A stretch of DNA of 32,585 nt from Alphaproteobacteria bacterium (GCA_029937535.1 JAPYPT010000020.1:1-32585), one strand, 5' to 3'; shown: positions 15,690 to 23,941, counted from the stretch's first letter. Translations and numbers: made by a program. Notes: generated by a model not told the origin, from the letters alone.

Positions 15690-17453
15690 ATGTCGGATCG
15701 AACACAGCGCAGACTGGCCGCGATCGTTGCCGCGGACGTGGTTGGCTATTCGAGGCTCATGGGCGCGGACGAGGAAGGAACGCTGGCCGCCCTGAAAGAG
15801 CTGCGCCGCGATCTCGTCGACCCAAACATCAGCGGCCATGGCGGGCGCATCGTGAAAACCACCGGAGATGGGCTGCTCCTGGAATTTCCAAGTGTTCTGG
15901 AAGCCGTCCGCTGTTCCATTCAAATCCAAGAGGCCATGGCGGAACGGACCGCCGATATCCCGGATGACCGCAAAATGCTGTTCCGTTTTGGCATCAACCT
16001 TGGCGATATCATTATCGACGGCGAAGACATCCATGGCGACGGCGTCAACATCGCCGCCCGCTTGGAGGCGCTGGCCCATCCAGGGGGGATTTGCATTTCC
16101 GATGACGTGATGCGTCAGATCAGAGGGAAAACGGACATCGGGTTTGCCGATGACGGGCCGCACGAGGTCAAGAATATTTCTCAGCCCATCCATGTCTGGC
16201 GCTGGCCCGTGGCGGAAAGCGTCCCCGAGACGCAAACCGAAAGCAAGTCACTGCCGTTGCCGGAGAAACCGTCCATCGCCGTGCTGCCGTTCGACAATAT
16301 GTCCGGTGATCCGGAGCAGGAGTATTTCGCCGACGGCGTTGCCGAGGACATCATCACCGCATTATCAAAATACGGTTGGTTCTTTGTCACCGCCCGCAAT
16401 TCCTCCTTCACCTATAAGGGCGCGGCTATCGATATCAAGCAGGTTGGGTCGGAGTTGGGCGTCAGATACGTTTTGGAAGGCAGCGTGCGCAAGGCGGGTA
16501 CGCGGGTGCGCGTCACCGCGCAGTTGATCGAGGCGGCCAGCGGCAACCATATCTGGGCCGAGCGCTATGACCGTGAATTGGCCGACATCTTCGACCTGCA
16601 GGACGATATAACCATTGCGGTGGTCGGCGCCGTCGAGCCGGAACTGGCCATCGCCGAACGGGACCGGGCGACACGCAAGCCAACGGATTCTCTTGATGCC
16701 TGGGATCTTTATCAACGGGGCATGTGGCACTTTTGGCGCCTCAATAGGGAGGATGGCGCCATTGCGATGGCGTATCTCGAGAGGGCCTGCGAGATGGACC
16801 AGAAATTTGCCTCCGCCCTAGCGGGGCTCGCCTGGGTCCATAATAATCATGCGATTCATAGCTGGACCGAAACACCGGAGCTCTCGCGGGCCAAGGCATT
16901 CGAGGCGGCCCGGCGCGCCGCCGAAATCGATGACAAGGACCCATTTGCCCATATGGTCCTTGGTAGAATTTACACCCATCGAGCGGAGTTCGATCACGCT
17001 ATCGCAGAGCTTGAACGGGCATTGGAAATCAATCCCAATTTCATGATGGCGCAGTTTGGTCTCGGGTTTGTACTCGTTGCGATGGACAAACCGGAAACGG
17101 CCATGTCTCATCTCGACCAGGCGATCCGCCAAAGCCCCAACGATCCCGCGCTCTGGGCTATTGAATTGACGATGTCGCGTGCGCTGTATCTTATCCAGCG
17201 ATATGACGAGGCCTTGTCTTGGGCGCAAAGATCCTGCCGGCATCCCACCGCGCCCTATTGGGCCGAGCTGGGATTGATTTCGCCGCTCATCGCGCTTGAT
17301 CGGACAGACGAAGCGCGAGCGGCATTGGCCATGGCGCGTGAGAAATACCCCGGCCTGTCGGAGTCGAACATAATTTCCGCACTCAGCTATTATAGTGACG
17401 CGCAGTTGGGCAAATTTTTGGATGACCTACGGAAAGCCGGGTTGCCGGAGTAA
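15690..17453 (+). CDS. Class III adenylate cyclase fused to TolB-like and TPR regions
   Basis: This 587-residue protein is predicted soluble: no transmembrane helix separates its parts. The cyclase domain (1-170) has both metal Asp residues (Asp16 in AADVVGYSRLM, Asp60 in TTGDGLLLEF), the adenine-specifying pair Lys56 and Asp117, and the transition-state residues Asn120 and Arg124 (VNIAARLE). It should therefore make cAMP. Residues about 195-310 (IAVLPFDNMSGDPEQEYFADGVAEDI, then YVLEGSVRK) form the TolB/FlgO-like domain often found in this fusion. Residues about 330-580 are TPR repeats. The start at 15690 has only a weak ribosome site. The gene converges with the binding-protein gene across a hairpin. 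Confidence 0.9.
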   Translation: MSDRTQRRLAAIVAADVVGYSRLMGADEEGTLAALKELRRDLVDPNISGHGGRIVKTTGDGLLLEFPSVLEAVRCSIQIQEAMAERTADIPDDRKMLFRFGINLGDIIIDGEDIHGDGVNIAARLEALAHPGGICISDDVMRQIRGKTDIGFADDGPHEVKNISQPIHVWRWPVAESVPETQTESKSLPLPEKPSIAVLPFDNMSGDPEQEYFADGVAEDIITALSKYGWFFVTARNSSFTYKGAAIDIKQVGSELGVRYVLEGSVRKAGTRVRVTAQLIEAASGNHIWAERYDRELADIFDLQDDITIAVVGAVEPELAIAERDRATRKPTDSLDAWDLYQRGMWHFWRLNREDGAIAMAYLERACEMDQKFASALAGLAWVHNNHAIHSWTETPELSRAKAFEAARRAAEIDDKDPFAHMVLGRIYTHRAEFDHAIAELERALEINPNFMMAQFGLGFVLVAMDKPETAMSHLDQAIRQSPNDPALWAIELTMSRALYLIQRYDEALSWAQRSCRHPTAPYWAELGLISPLIALDRTDEARAALAMAREKYPGLSESNIISALSYYSDAQLGKFLDDLRKAGLPE

Positions 17454-17463
17454 CCGAAATTAA

Positions 17464-17495
17464 GACCGCATCCGGCGCCAGGGCCGAATGCGGTC
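17464..17495. terminator. Bidirectional hairpin between convergent genes
   Basis: GACCGCAT (17464-17471) pairs with ATGCGGTC (17488-17495). The stem continues through CGGC/GCCG after a single mismatch, leaving a loop of about 6 bases. It sits between the convergent stops of the cyclase and binding-protein genes. Both flanks are A/T-rich, but a long U-tract is missing, so terminator strength is uncertain. Confidence 0.55.
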
Positions 17496-17508
17496 CAAAT
17501 TCGATGCG

Positions 17509-18501
17509 TCAGCCGCTGAATTTCACGGACATGTCCAGGAAATCGTTGGTGTAGGTTTTCTTGATGTCGAACGGCGCCTTGAGTTTGAAATAGGCTTCGA
17601 TCAATTTGTAATCCGCGGCCATGCGGGCGGGATCGAAATAGCCCAGCGCGCCATTGCGGGAGCTGGGCGCATCCATCAGTTCCTTGACTAGGGCCCAGTT
17701 GGCGAGGGACGAGCCGCGCTTCAGGCCGCTGTTGGCGGCGATGAGGGCATCGATGCAGGGATCGGCGTTCTTGGCGCAGGCGGCATAGGCCTTTTGCGTT
17801 ACCTGGACGAAACTTTTCACCACGCCCGGATTGGCCTTGAGGTATTTGCCGTTGGCGATCACGGAGTTGCCGTAGGGATTAACACCGATGTCCCTGCCGG
17901 CGACGAAGCCCATGTCATCGCCGAACACTTTCTGGAAGATGAAGTGGATGTTGTAGAACGATGTGGTGACCGCGATGGCGTCCGATTTCAGGGCCGCGAT
18001 CTTGGCATTTGGTTTGATGTTGACCCAAGTTACGCTGTCGGGCGCCATGCCGGAGGCCTTGGCGAAGGCGGGCCACATTTGCCGGGCCGCATCCCACGGC
18101 GGATTGCCGATTTTCTTGCCGGCGAAATCCTTGATGGTTTTGATGCCGGAGCTTTTTTTCCAATAAAAGCCATAGGGCGAATTGGCGTAGATATTAAAGA
18201 CAGCCACCAGGTCGGCGCCCTTGCCCTTGTTGACCAGGGCCGTGCCCAGATCGGCAATGCCGAGCTGGTTTTTGCCAATGCCCACGCGCTGGGATGAGAG
18301 CGTCGAGCCCTTGCCCTGCTCAATGGTTAGATCGATGCCCTTGTCCATATACCAGCCTTGGGATTTGGCCCAATAGACCGGTGCGTGATCGCCACCGGCG
18401 ACCCAATTCAGAATAAAACTGACCTTTTCCGCCGCCTGGGCGGAACCAGCCAAAATAACCGCGGCGCAGATGGCGGCCAGGGTGAGTTTAAAAATTTTCA
18501 T
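17509..18501 (-). CDS. ABC transporter periplasmic substrate-binding protein (NMT1/SsuA-like)
   Basis: This 330-residue protein has a cleavable signal peptide (MKIFKLTLAAICAAVILAG, probable cleavage after SAQA at about residue 23). The mature part begins VSFILNWVAGGDHAPVYWAKSQGWYMDKGIDLTI, the usual opening of NMT1/ThiY/SsuA-type binding proteins for pyrimidines, sulfonates, nitrate and similar small molecules. Its permease and ATPase partners are encoded about 2.7 kb away on the other strand, on the far side of tetR. GGAGG lies 7 bases before the ATG. It is divergent from tetR across a 69-base region holding a perfect palindrome, so it is likely under TetR control. Ligand unknown. Confidence 0.9.
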   Translation of the reverse strand: MKIFKLTLAAICAAVILAGSAQAAEKVSFILNWVAGGDHAPVYWAKSQGWYMDKGIDLTIEQGKGSTLSSQRVGIGKNQLGIADLGTALVNKGKGADLVAVFNIYANSPYGFYWKKSSGIKTIKDFAGKKIGNPPWDAARQMWPAFAKASGMAPDSVTWVNIKPNAKIAALKSDAIAVTTSFYNIHFIFQKVFGDDMGFVAGRDIGVNPYGNSVIANGKYLKANPGVVKSFVQVTQKAYAACAKNADPCIDALIAANSGLKRGSSLANWALVKELMDAPSSRNGALGYFDPARMAADYKLIEAYFKLKAPFDIKKTYTNDFLDMSVKFSG

Positions 18502-18534
18502 GCTTGATCCTCCAAGGGATATTCGTTAGCTCTG

Positions 18535-18550
18535 GTAACCAATTGGTTAC
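18535..18550. promoter_or_regulatory. Putative TetR operator 1 (perfect palindrome)
   Basis: GTAACCAATTGGTTAC is a perfect 16-bp palindrome in the 69-base divergent region between the binding-protein gene and tetR. The same pattern recurs upstream of the dioxygenase gene at 19231-19248. The position and shared sequence suggest the TetR product binds both sites. Confidence 0.68.
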
Positions 18551-18570
18551 TCGAAACATAGGTTGCCCAT

Positions 18571-19209
18571 ATGGCCCCTGTCAACGCGCCCGCGAAACGC
18601 GACCCGGAAGCTGCCCGGCAACGCATTCTGCAAGCCGCCCTGGCCGAATTCTCGGACAAAGGCCTGGGCGGTGCGCGCGTGGATGTCATCGCACAACGGG
18701 CCGGCGCCAACAAGCGCATGCTGTATCATTATTTCGGCAACAAGGATGATTTGTTTCTGGCCGTGCTTGAATTGGCTTATGGCGAGATCCGTGAAGCTGA
18801 ACAGGCCCTGAACCTGGATGATCTTTCGCCGGTGGAAGGTATGCGGAAATTGGTCATCTTCACCTTTGATTATTTCGTGCGGGCGCCCTATTTCATCAAC
18901 CTCCTGAACAGCGAAAACCTGCACAACGCCCGGCATCTGCGGCGTAGCAAGGCCATATTGGATATGCATGGCCCGGTAATCGGCCTGATCACGGACTTAT
19001 TGCAACGTGGCATTGCCGAAGGTGTGTTTCGGGACGATGCGGACCCCATAGAGGTCTTCATCACCAATGCCGCTGTTGGATATTTCTACTTTTCCAATAT
19101 TCATACATTGTCGGTGATATTCGACCGTGATTTGCAGTCCGAGGAAGAGATTGCGGCCAGACGGGCTCATGTCGCGGATGTCGTGCTCGGCTATCTGCGT
19201 CCTGCTTGA
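18571..19209 (+). CDS. TetR/AcrR-family transcriptional regulator
   Basis: This 212-residue protein has an N-terminal TetR DNA-binding domain (about 13-60): ARQRILQAALAEFSDKGLGGARVDVIAQRAGANKRMLYHYFGNKDDLF, with the diagnostic YHYFGNKDDLF end. The ligand-binding C-terminal domain (70-212) is helical, with FDYFVRAPYFINLLNSENL, and resembles RutR-like members; the effector is probably a cluster substrate or intermediate. Palindromes GTAACCAATTGGTTAC on its upstream side and a near copy downstream predict autoregulation plus control of the transporter and catabolic operon (inference). Confidence 0.9.
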   Translation: MAPVNAPAKRDPEAARQRILQAALAEFSDKGLGGARVDVIAQRAGANKRMLYHYFGNKDDLFLAVLELAYGEIREAEQALNLDDLSPVEGMRKLVIFTFDYFVRAPYFINLLNSENLHNARHLRRSKAILDMHGPVIGLITDLLQRGIAEGVFRDDADPIEVFITNAAVGYFYFSNIHTLSVIFDRDLQSEEEIAARRAHVADVVLGYLRPA

Positions 19210-19230
19210 CCTGTTTTGTTTGATGAAGTA

Positions 19231-19248
19231 AGTAACTGTTTGGTTACT
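19231..19248. promoter_or_regulatory. Putative TetR operator 2, before the dioxygenase operon
   Basis: AGTAAC-TGTTTG-GTTACT is an inverted repeat (6-bp arms). Its core, GTAACTGTTTGGTTAC, matches operator 1 at 13 of 16 positions. It ends just before the GGGGAG ribosome site of the dioxygenase gene, so a bound repressor would block transcription start or elongation. A TTGACC at 19206-19211 could be a -35 element, but no good -10 box is visible. Confidence 0.6.
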
Positions 19249-19262
19249 TTGGGGAGCCAATC

Positions 19263-20006
19263 TTGAAAACCCTCGATCCCGATCAGCTGAAAACCTATCG
19301 CGCGCGCGGCCATTTGACCGTTGAAGGTATATTTGGCGAAGCGGAGATTCGGGCCGCCATCGCCGATGCCGAAATCTGGGCGAAAGAAGAAATCGGCAAG
19401 CTGGATGCCGGCCAACAGGCCTGGTACGTCGAAGGCGCGATCACGGATCGGGCCGTGCTGCGTAAATTGGACAATCCCATCTATCTGCGCCCGGCGTTCC
19501 GGTCTCTGGCGGCGAATGAAGGCCTGTTGGCCATGGTGGAACAACTGATTGGCCCGTCGCCCAAGGCCTTTTTCAGCCAGATCTTCTTTAAGGCGGCGGG
19601 GGGCGGTGGACCCAAACCGGTACATCAGGACAATTATTACTTCGGTCCCAATGATCCCGAAGGCATGGTCACGGTCTGGATCGCCCTGGACGACGCGGAC
19701 GAAGGCAACGGCTGTTTGTATTATGCCGATGGCAGCAATTTGGGCGCCACCATCCCCCACACCGCGCCCGAGGGCGAACCATTTAATTTGTTGATCCCGG
19801 ACGATGCCGCTGCTGCTTATGAGATGACGCCGGCGCCCGTCCCACGCGGCGGCGTCTCCTTCCACCACGGCAATACCTTGCACCAATCCTCCGATAACCA
19901 ATCCGACAGACCGCGGCGGGCCTGTGCTATTCATTACGGCAACGGCAATGTGGAATTGGTTCATTCGAACTTGAGCTACGACGCGGATGTCGTGGTTTCG
20001 TTCTAA
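19263..20006 (+). CDS. Phytanoyl-CoA dioxygenase (PhyH) family Fe(II)/2-oxoglutarate oxygenase
   Basis: This 247-residue protein starts with TTG at 19263, supported by GGGGAG 6 bases upstream; no ATG is suitably placed. The Fe(II) triad is visible: His121 and Asp123 (VHQDNYYF) and distal His207 (HHGNTLHQSSDN). Arg219 (RPRRA) is placed to hold 2-oxoglutarate. These enzymes hydroxylate C-H bonds with O2 and 2-oxoglutarate; small bacterial members act on phosphonates, ectoine or quaternary amines rather than phytanoyl-CoA. As first gene after operator 2, it may carry out an activating hydroxylation of the imported substrate (inference). Confidence 0.88.
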   Translation: MKTLDPDQLKTYRARGHLTVEGIFGEAEIRAAIADAEIWAKEEIGKLDAGQQAWYVEGAITDRAVLRKLDNPIYLRPAFRSLAANEGLLAMVEQLIGPSPKAFFSQIFFKAAGGGGPKPVHQDNYYFGPNDPEGMVTVWIALDDADEGNGCLYYADGSNLGATIPHTAPEGEPFNLLIPDDAAAAYEMTPAPVPRGGVSFHHGNTLHQSSDNQSDRPRRACAIHYGNGNVELVHSNLSYDADVVVSF

Positions 20007-20021
20007 GGGGGAAGGCAAAAT

Positions 20022-21098
20022 ATGGCTTTGCATAGAGAGGAATTGCCGGCGGAAGTTCTCTCGCAACTGCGCCAGGGCGTGGTTATCCCGGCCCATCCCC
20101 TGGCCCTGACCGAAGCGCGGGCGTTGGATGAACGCCATCAGCGCGCCCTGACCCGGTATTACCTGGATGCGGGCGCGGGCGGTCTGGCGGTCGGCGTGCA
20201 TGCCACGCAGTTTGAAATTCGCGATGTCGGCCTGTACGAACCGGTGCTGCGCCTGGCAAAGGAAACCGCCACCGCCTGGACCGAGCGGACAACAATCATG
20301 ATCGCCGGCCTGGCGGGACCCACCAGCCAGGCCCTGGGGGAGGCGGACGTGGCGCTGGGCCTGGGCTATCACGCGGGCCTGTTGAGTCTGGCCGCCCACA
20401 AGGGCGCAAGCGAGGACGAACTGATCGCCCATTGTGGGGCGGTATCCGAACGCATTCCCTTGATCGGTTTTTATCTGCAGCCAGCAGTTGGCGGCATTGT
20501 TCTCTCGACCGAATTCTGGCGCCGCTTCGCCGCCCTCGACAACGTCATTGCCATCAAGGTGGCGCCGTTCAACCGCTATCGCACGCTGGATGTGATACGC
20601 GGCGTGGTCGCGGCGGAGGCGGAGGACCGGATCACTCTGTACACGGGCAACGATGATCATATTTTCCTCGATCTGTTGACGCCGTTCGCAGTGCGCCGGG
20701 GCGGGGAAGAGGTCGTGGTGCGTTTCCGGGGCGGGCTGTTGGGACATTGGAGCGTCTGGGTCAAGCCGGCCGTGGACTATCTGGCCCGGGCCCATGCCGC
20801 GGTTGCCGCAGGAGTGGTCGCGGCGGAGTTGCTGCAACTGGACAGCCAGATCACCGATGCCAACGGGGCGTTGTTCGATGTGGTCAACGATTTCGCCGGT
20901 TGTATTGCCGGTTGTCACGAGGTCCTGCGCCGGCAAGGCTTGTTGCAGGGCACCTGGTGCCTGAACCCGGACGAGGCCATGAGCCCCGGCCAGGCGGAGG
21001 AACTGGACCGCGTGATCGCCGACTACCCCCACCTGTGCGACGACGGCTTCGTGGCCGAGAATCTAGAGCGTTGGCTGGCTGGGAGTCCCCATGATTAG
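20022..21098 (+). CDS. Dihydrodipicolinate synthase/N-acetylneuraminate lyase (DapA) family protein
   Basis: This 358-residue TIM-barrel protein is slightly longer than DapA (about 290-300 aa). The Schiff-base lysine is probably Lys179 (VIAIKVAPFNRYRT). The tyrosine of the family's YNxP motif is probably Tyr151 (FYLQPAVGG). The opening segment, VVIPAHPLALTEARALDERHQRALTRYYLDAGAGGLAVGVH, follows the DapA beta-alpha order. Members perform aldol or retro-aldol reactions on pyruvate or 2-oxo acids. Not being a stand-alone lysine gene, it likely acts in the catabolic pathway. It starts 15 bases after the dioxygenase stop. Confidence 0.85.
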   Translation: MALHREELPAEVLSQLRQGVVIPAHPLALTEARALDERHQRALTRYYLDAGAGGLAVGVHATQFEIRDVGLYEPVLRLAKETATAWTERTTIMIAGLAGPTSQALGEADVALGLGYHAGLLSLAAHKGASEDELIAHCGAVSERIPLIGFYLQPAVGGIVLSTEFWRRFAALDNVIAIKVAPFNRYRTLDVIRGVVAAEAEDRITLYTGNDDHIFLDLLTPFAVRRGGEEVVVRFRGGLLGHWSVWVKPAVDYLARAHAAVAAGVVAAELLQLDSQITDANGALFDVVNDFAGCIAGCHEVLRRQGLLQGTWCLNPDEAMSPGQAEELDRVIADYPHLCDDGFVAENLERWLAGSPHD

Positions 21099-21189
21099 GG
21101 GTACACGTAACAAGTACATGTCCCCCTATTCACCCCCACCAATGGCACAGGCGGAGAATTTTGGGGACATGTACTTGTTACGTGTACCC
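21099..21189. repeat. Perfect 27-bp inverted repeat with 37-base loop (REP-like palindromic element)
   Basis: The arms at 21099-21125 and 21163-21189 are exact reverse complements over all 27 bases. The outer end of the left arm begins GGGTACACGTAAC; its inner end is TACATGTCCCC. The element starts directly after the TAG of the DapA-like gene and ends 37 bases before the ABC permease gene. The run of conserved G/C bases at both tips and the long stem recall extragenic palindromic elements moved by REP-associated (RAYT-type) transposases. No transposase gene lies nearby, so a non-autonomous element is likely. As RNA it would form a very stable hairpin able to attenuate or protect the mRNA. Confidence 0.7.
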
Positions 21190-21226
21190 AAATTTCGGGC
21201 CATCGCCGCCAATGGATTGACTGAAC

Positions 21227-21997
21227 ATGGATGACGGCCGCGATAAACTGCGTAAGTGGGTGTTGATCATCGTTATGCACCTAGCCGCCCTGGCCGCGTG
21301 GCAGGCCTGGATCACCCTGGGTGAGGTTGAGCCCTATATCATGCCGGCGCCTCTGGACACCTTCGCCACCTTGTTGGAATGGAAGACCTACGCCTGGGGC
21401 CATAACACTCTGATTACCGCCGCCTCGGTGTTCGGCGGCTTCTGGCTGGCGGTTGTGGTGGGGGTTGGCATGGCGGTGCTGTTTTCCTGGTCGCGCTGGC
21501 TGAATGATGCCCTGATGCCCTTGATCGTTTCCCTGAACATGATCCCCAAGGTGGCCCTGGGACCGATCTTTATCGTCTGGTTTTCCTATGGCCTGGGCCC
21601 GAATATCCTGATCGCCTTTTCCATCTGCTTTCTGCCGATCCTGATCACGACATCTCGGGGACTGGGCGAGGTGGAGCCGGAACTGATCGATCTGGTCCGT
21701 ACCCTGCGCGCTTCGCGCTGGCAGATCTTCACCAAGATCCAGTTGCCCGGCGCCCTGCCGTTCATTTTTTCCGGCATGAAGGTGGCCGTGGTGCTGGCGG
21801 TGGCGGGCGCCATCGTGGGTGAGTTCATCGCCTCGGAAGAAGGCCTCGGCTATTTGATGATGCAGGTGCAGGTGACCCTGGACACCGCCGGCATGTTCAT
21901 GGCCGTGCTGATGATTACCGCCGTGGGCGTCAGCCTGTACGCCATCGTCCTGCTGCTGGAACGCCTGCTGGTGGTCTCCGATGCGCGGATGGAATAG
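21227..21997 (+). CDS. ABC transporter permease (SsuC/TauC-like)
   Basis: This 256-residue inner-membrane protein has about six hydrophobic helices. The cytoplasmic EAA loop, which docks the ATPase, is visible at about residues 147-182: GEVEPELIDLVRTLRASRW followed by IFTKIQLPGALPFIF. Family members form the channel for sulfonate, taurine, nitrate or pyrimidine uptake. It is followed directly by the ATPase gene (stop TAG at 21995-21997, next ATG at 21998). Its partner is the binding protein at 17509-18501. The ribosome site upstream of 21227 is weak, and the inverted repeat may affect expression of this gene relative to the upstream ones. Confidence 0.9.
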   Translation: MDDGRDKLRKWVLIIVMHLAALAAWQAWITLGEVEPYIMPAPLDTFATLLEWKTYAWGHNTLITAASVFGGFWLAVVVGVGMAVLFSWSRWLNDALMPLIVSLNMIPKVALGPIFIVWFSYGLGPNILIAFSICFLPILITTSRGLGEVEPELIDLVRTLRASRWQIFTKIQLPGALPFIFSGMKVAVVLAVAGAIVGEFIASEEGLGYLMMQVQVTLDTAGMFMAVLMITAVGVSLYAIVLLLERLLVVSDARME

Positions 21998-22768
21998 ATG
22001 AGCGCCAACCCCGCATTCATCCAGCTCGACGGCGTGCGCAAGGTATATCGCGGCCGGCGGGCGGATTTTCTCGCCGTCTCCGATGTCACCTTCGATGTTT
22101 CATTGGGCGAACTGGTCTGCATGGTCGGGCCATCGGGCTGTGGCAAAACGACCGTGCTGAAGATCCTGGCCGGCTTGCATTCCCACGAGGATGGCACGGT
22201 CCGCATCGGCTCGAATGCCGAAAAATTCGACCCCGCCCGTGATATCGGCATGGTCTTCCAACAGCCCCTGCTGTTGAAATGGCGCCGGGTCATCGACAAC
22301 GTCTTGCTGCCGGCCGAAATTCTGGGCCTGAACATGGCCGAGGCACGGGACCGGGCCGGGCATCTGCTGGAGATGGTCGGCCTCACCGGTTTCGCGGAGA
22401 GCTATCCCTATGAATTGTCGGGCGGCATGCAGCAGCGCGCCGCCATCGCCCGCGCCCTGGTGCATGATCCGAAATTGATCCTGATGGACGAACCCTTCGG
22501 GGCCCTGGACGCCTTGACGCGGGAAAAAATGAACCTGGAGTTGCTGCGCATCTGGAGCGAGAGCGGCAAGACCATCGTCTTCGTGACCCACGGCATACAG
22601 GAGGCCGTGTTCCTGGGCAGCCGGGTGGTTGTGCTGACGGCGGGCCCCGCCCGCATGGCTGATAATTTTTTGGTCGATCTGCCGTATCCGCGGACCCTGG
22701 ACATGAAAACACAGGAAGCCTTCGGCGATTACACCCGCCGGATCTATAAATTATTGGGAATGGAGTGA
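21998..22768 (+). CDS. ABC transporter ATP-binding protein (SsuB/TauB-like)
   Basis: This 256-residue ATPase has Walker A GPSGCGKT (44-51), a Q-loop around Gln88-Gln89 (MVFQQP), the ABC signature LSGGMQQR (140-147), Walker B LILMDEP (160-166) followed by the D-loop GALDALTR, and an H-loop His in VFVTHGI. It energises uptake through the adjacent permease. Abutting genes make equal expression with the permease likely. The last region (about 205-256) is short, as in the nitrate/sulfonate importer group, without an added regulatory domain. Confidence 0.93.
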   Translation: MSANPAFIQLDGVRKVYRGRRADFLAVSDVTFDVSLGELVCMVGPSGCGKTTVLKILAGLHSHEDGTVRIGSNAEKFDPARDIGMVFQQPLLLKWRRVIDNVLLPAEILGLNMAEARDRAGHLLEMVGLTGFAESYPYELSGGMQQRAAIARALVHDPKLILMDEPFGALDALTREKMNLELLRIWSESGKTIVFVTHGIQEAVFLGSRVVVLTAGPARMADNFLVDLPYPRTLDMKTQEAFGDYTRRIYKLLGME

Positions 22769-22787
22769 GTATGAGCGAGAAACGCCA

Positions 22788-23939
22788 ATGACCGAAAAAA
22801 GACTCGGCATCATCATGAACGGCGTCACCGGGCGCATGGGCAAGAACCAGCATCTGATCCGCTCGATCCTGGAAATCATGAACGCGGGCGGCCTGGAGCT
22901 GGCCGACGGCAGCCGCGTCATGCCGGATCCGATCCTGGTGGGGCGGGATGCGGGCCGGGTCGGCGCCTTGGCGCGGGCGCATGGCCTAAGCCGGTGGACC
23001 TCCGATCTGGACGCGGCAATGGCCAACCCCGACGACACGCTGTTTTTCGATGCCGCCACCACCCAGGCCCGCGCCGGGCTGCTGACAAAGGCGATCGAGG
23101 CCGGCAAGGACATCTATTGCGAAAAACCAACCTCCGACAGCCTGGCCGATGCCTATGGCGTTTATCAAAAGGCCAAGGCCGCCGGCATCAAACATGGCGT
23201 GGTGCAGGATAAATTGTTTCTGCCGGGGATCGGCAAACTGAAATACCTGATCGACGCCGGTTTCTTCGGCCGCATTCTTTCGGTGCGGGGCGAGTTCGGT
23301 TATTGGGTCTTCGACGGTGATTTGCAGCCCGCCCAACGCCCGTCCTGGAATTACAAAAAAAGCGAGGGCGGCGGCATTATCCTCGATATGCTGTGCCATT
23401 GGCGCTATGTGCTGGACAACACCTTTGGCGCCGTGAAATCGGTCAGTTGTCTGGGCGCCACCCACATCCCCAAACGCTGGGACGAGAACGATGCGGCCTA
23501 CGAGGCGGACGTGGACGATGCCGCCTATGCCACCTTCCAGCTTGAAGGCGGGATCGTGGCGCATTTCAATTCTTCATGGGCCACTCGTGTGCGCCGGGAC
23601 GATTTATTGACCCTGCATGTGGACGGCACCCATGGTTCCGCCGTGGCCGGCCTGCGCCGCTGCCGCAGCCAGGCCCTGGTCAACACGCCGACGCCGGTCT
23701 GGAACCCCGACATTCCCCCCGCCATCGATTACCAGGATGGCTGGGAGGAGGTGCCCGACCCGGTCCCCTACGACAATGCCTTCAAGGCGCAGTGGGAATT
23801 GTTCATCCGTCATCTTTACGGCGACGGGCCCTTTCCCTGGGATCTTCTGGCTGGCGCCCGCGGCGTGCAATTGGCGGAGTTGGGTTTGCAAAGCTGGGCC
23901 GAGCGGCGCTGGATGGATATTCCCGATTTGGAGGCCTAG
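22788..23939 (+). CDS. Gfo/Idh/MocA-family NAD(P)-dependent oxidoreductase
   Basis: This 383-residue protein has a dinucleotide-binding opening (LGIIMNGVTGRMGKNQHL, 6-23), in which the usual GxGxxG is degenerate as NGVTGRMG. The family EKP motif is at 112-114 (DIYCEKPTSDS). The C-terminal substrate domain begins near residue 140, with GGGIILDMLCHWRYVLD around 198-214, where members carry the active-site Asp/His pair. Family members oxidise or reduce cyclic polyols, sugars and sugar acids. It follows the ABC ATPase with a 19-base gap. A seven-codon reading frame starting ATGAGC at 22771 lies in the gap and is probably not meaningful. Confidence 0.88.
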   Translation: MTEKRLGIIMNGVTGRMGKNQHLIRSILEIMNAGGLELADGSRVMPDPILVGRDAGRVGALARAHGLSRWTSDLDAAMANPDDTLFFDAATTQARAGLLTKAIEAGKDIYCEKPTSDSLADAYGVYQKAKAAGIKHGVVQDKLFLPGIGKLKYLIDAGFFGRILSVRGEFGYWVFDGDLQPAQRPSWNYKKSEGGGIILDMLCHWRYVLDNTFGAVKSVSCLGATHIPKRWDENDAAYEADVDDAAYATFQLEGGIVAHFNSSWATRVRRDDLLTLHVDGTHGSAVAGLRRCRSQALVNTPTPVWNPDIPPAIDYQDGWEEVPDPVPYDNAFKAQWELFIRHLYGDGPFPWDLLAGARGVQLAELGLQSWAERRWMDIPDLEA

Positions 23940-23941
23940 GC

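Noticed and set aside
19191-21032. Very long open frame on the minus strand (613 codons) opposite the dioxygenase and DapA-like genes
   Set aside because: It is an antisense shadow in GC-rich DNA. The plus-strand frames have clear domain motifs and ribosome sites, whereas the minus frame reads as low-complexity Gln/Arg/Gly-rich sequence without motifs.
22771-22791. Seven-codon reading frame before the first Gfo/Idh/MocA gene
   Set aside because: It is too short to support and lacks any regulatory codon pattern. It could still be a chance overlap of the ribosome site.
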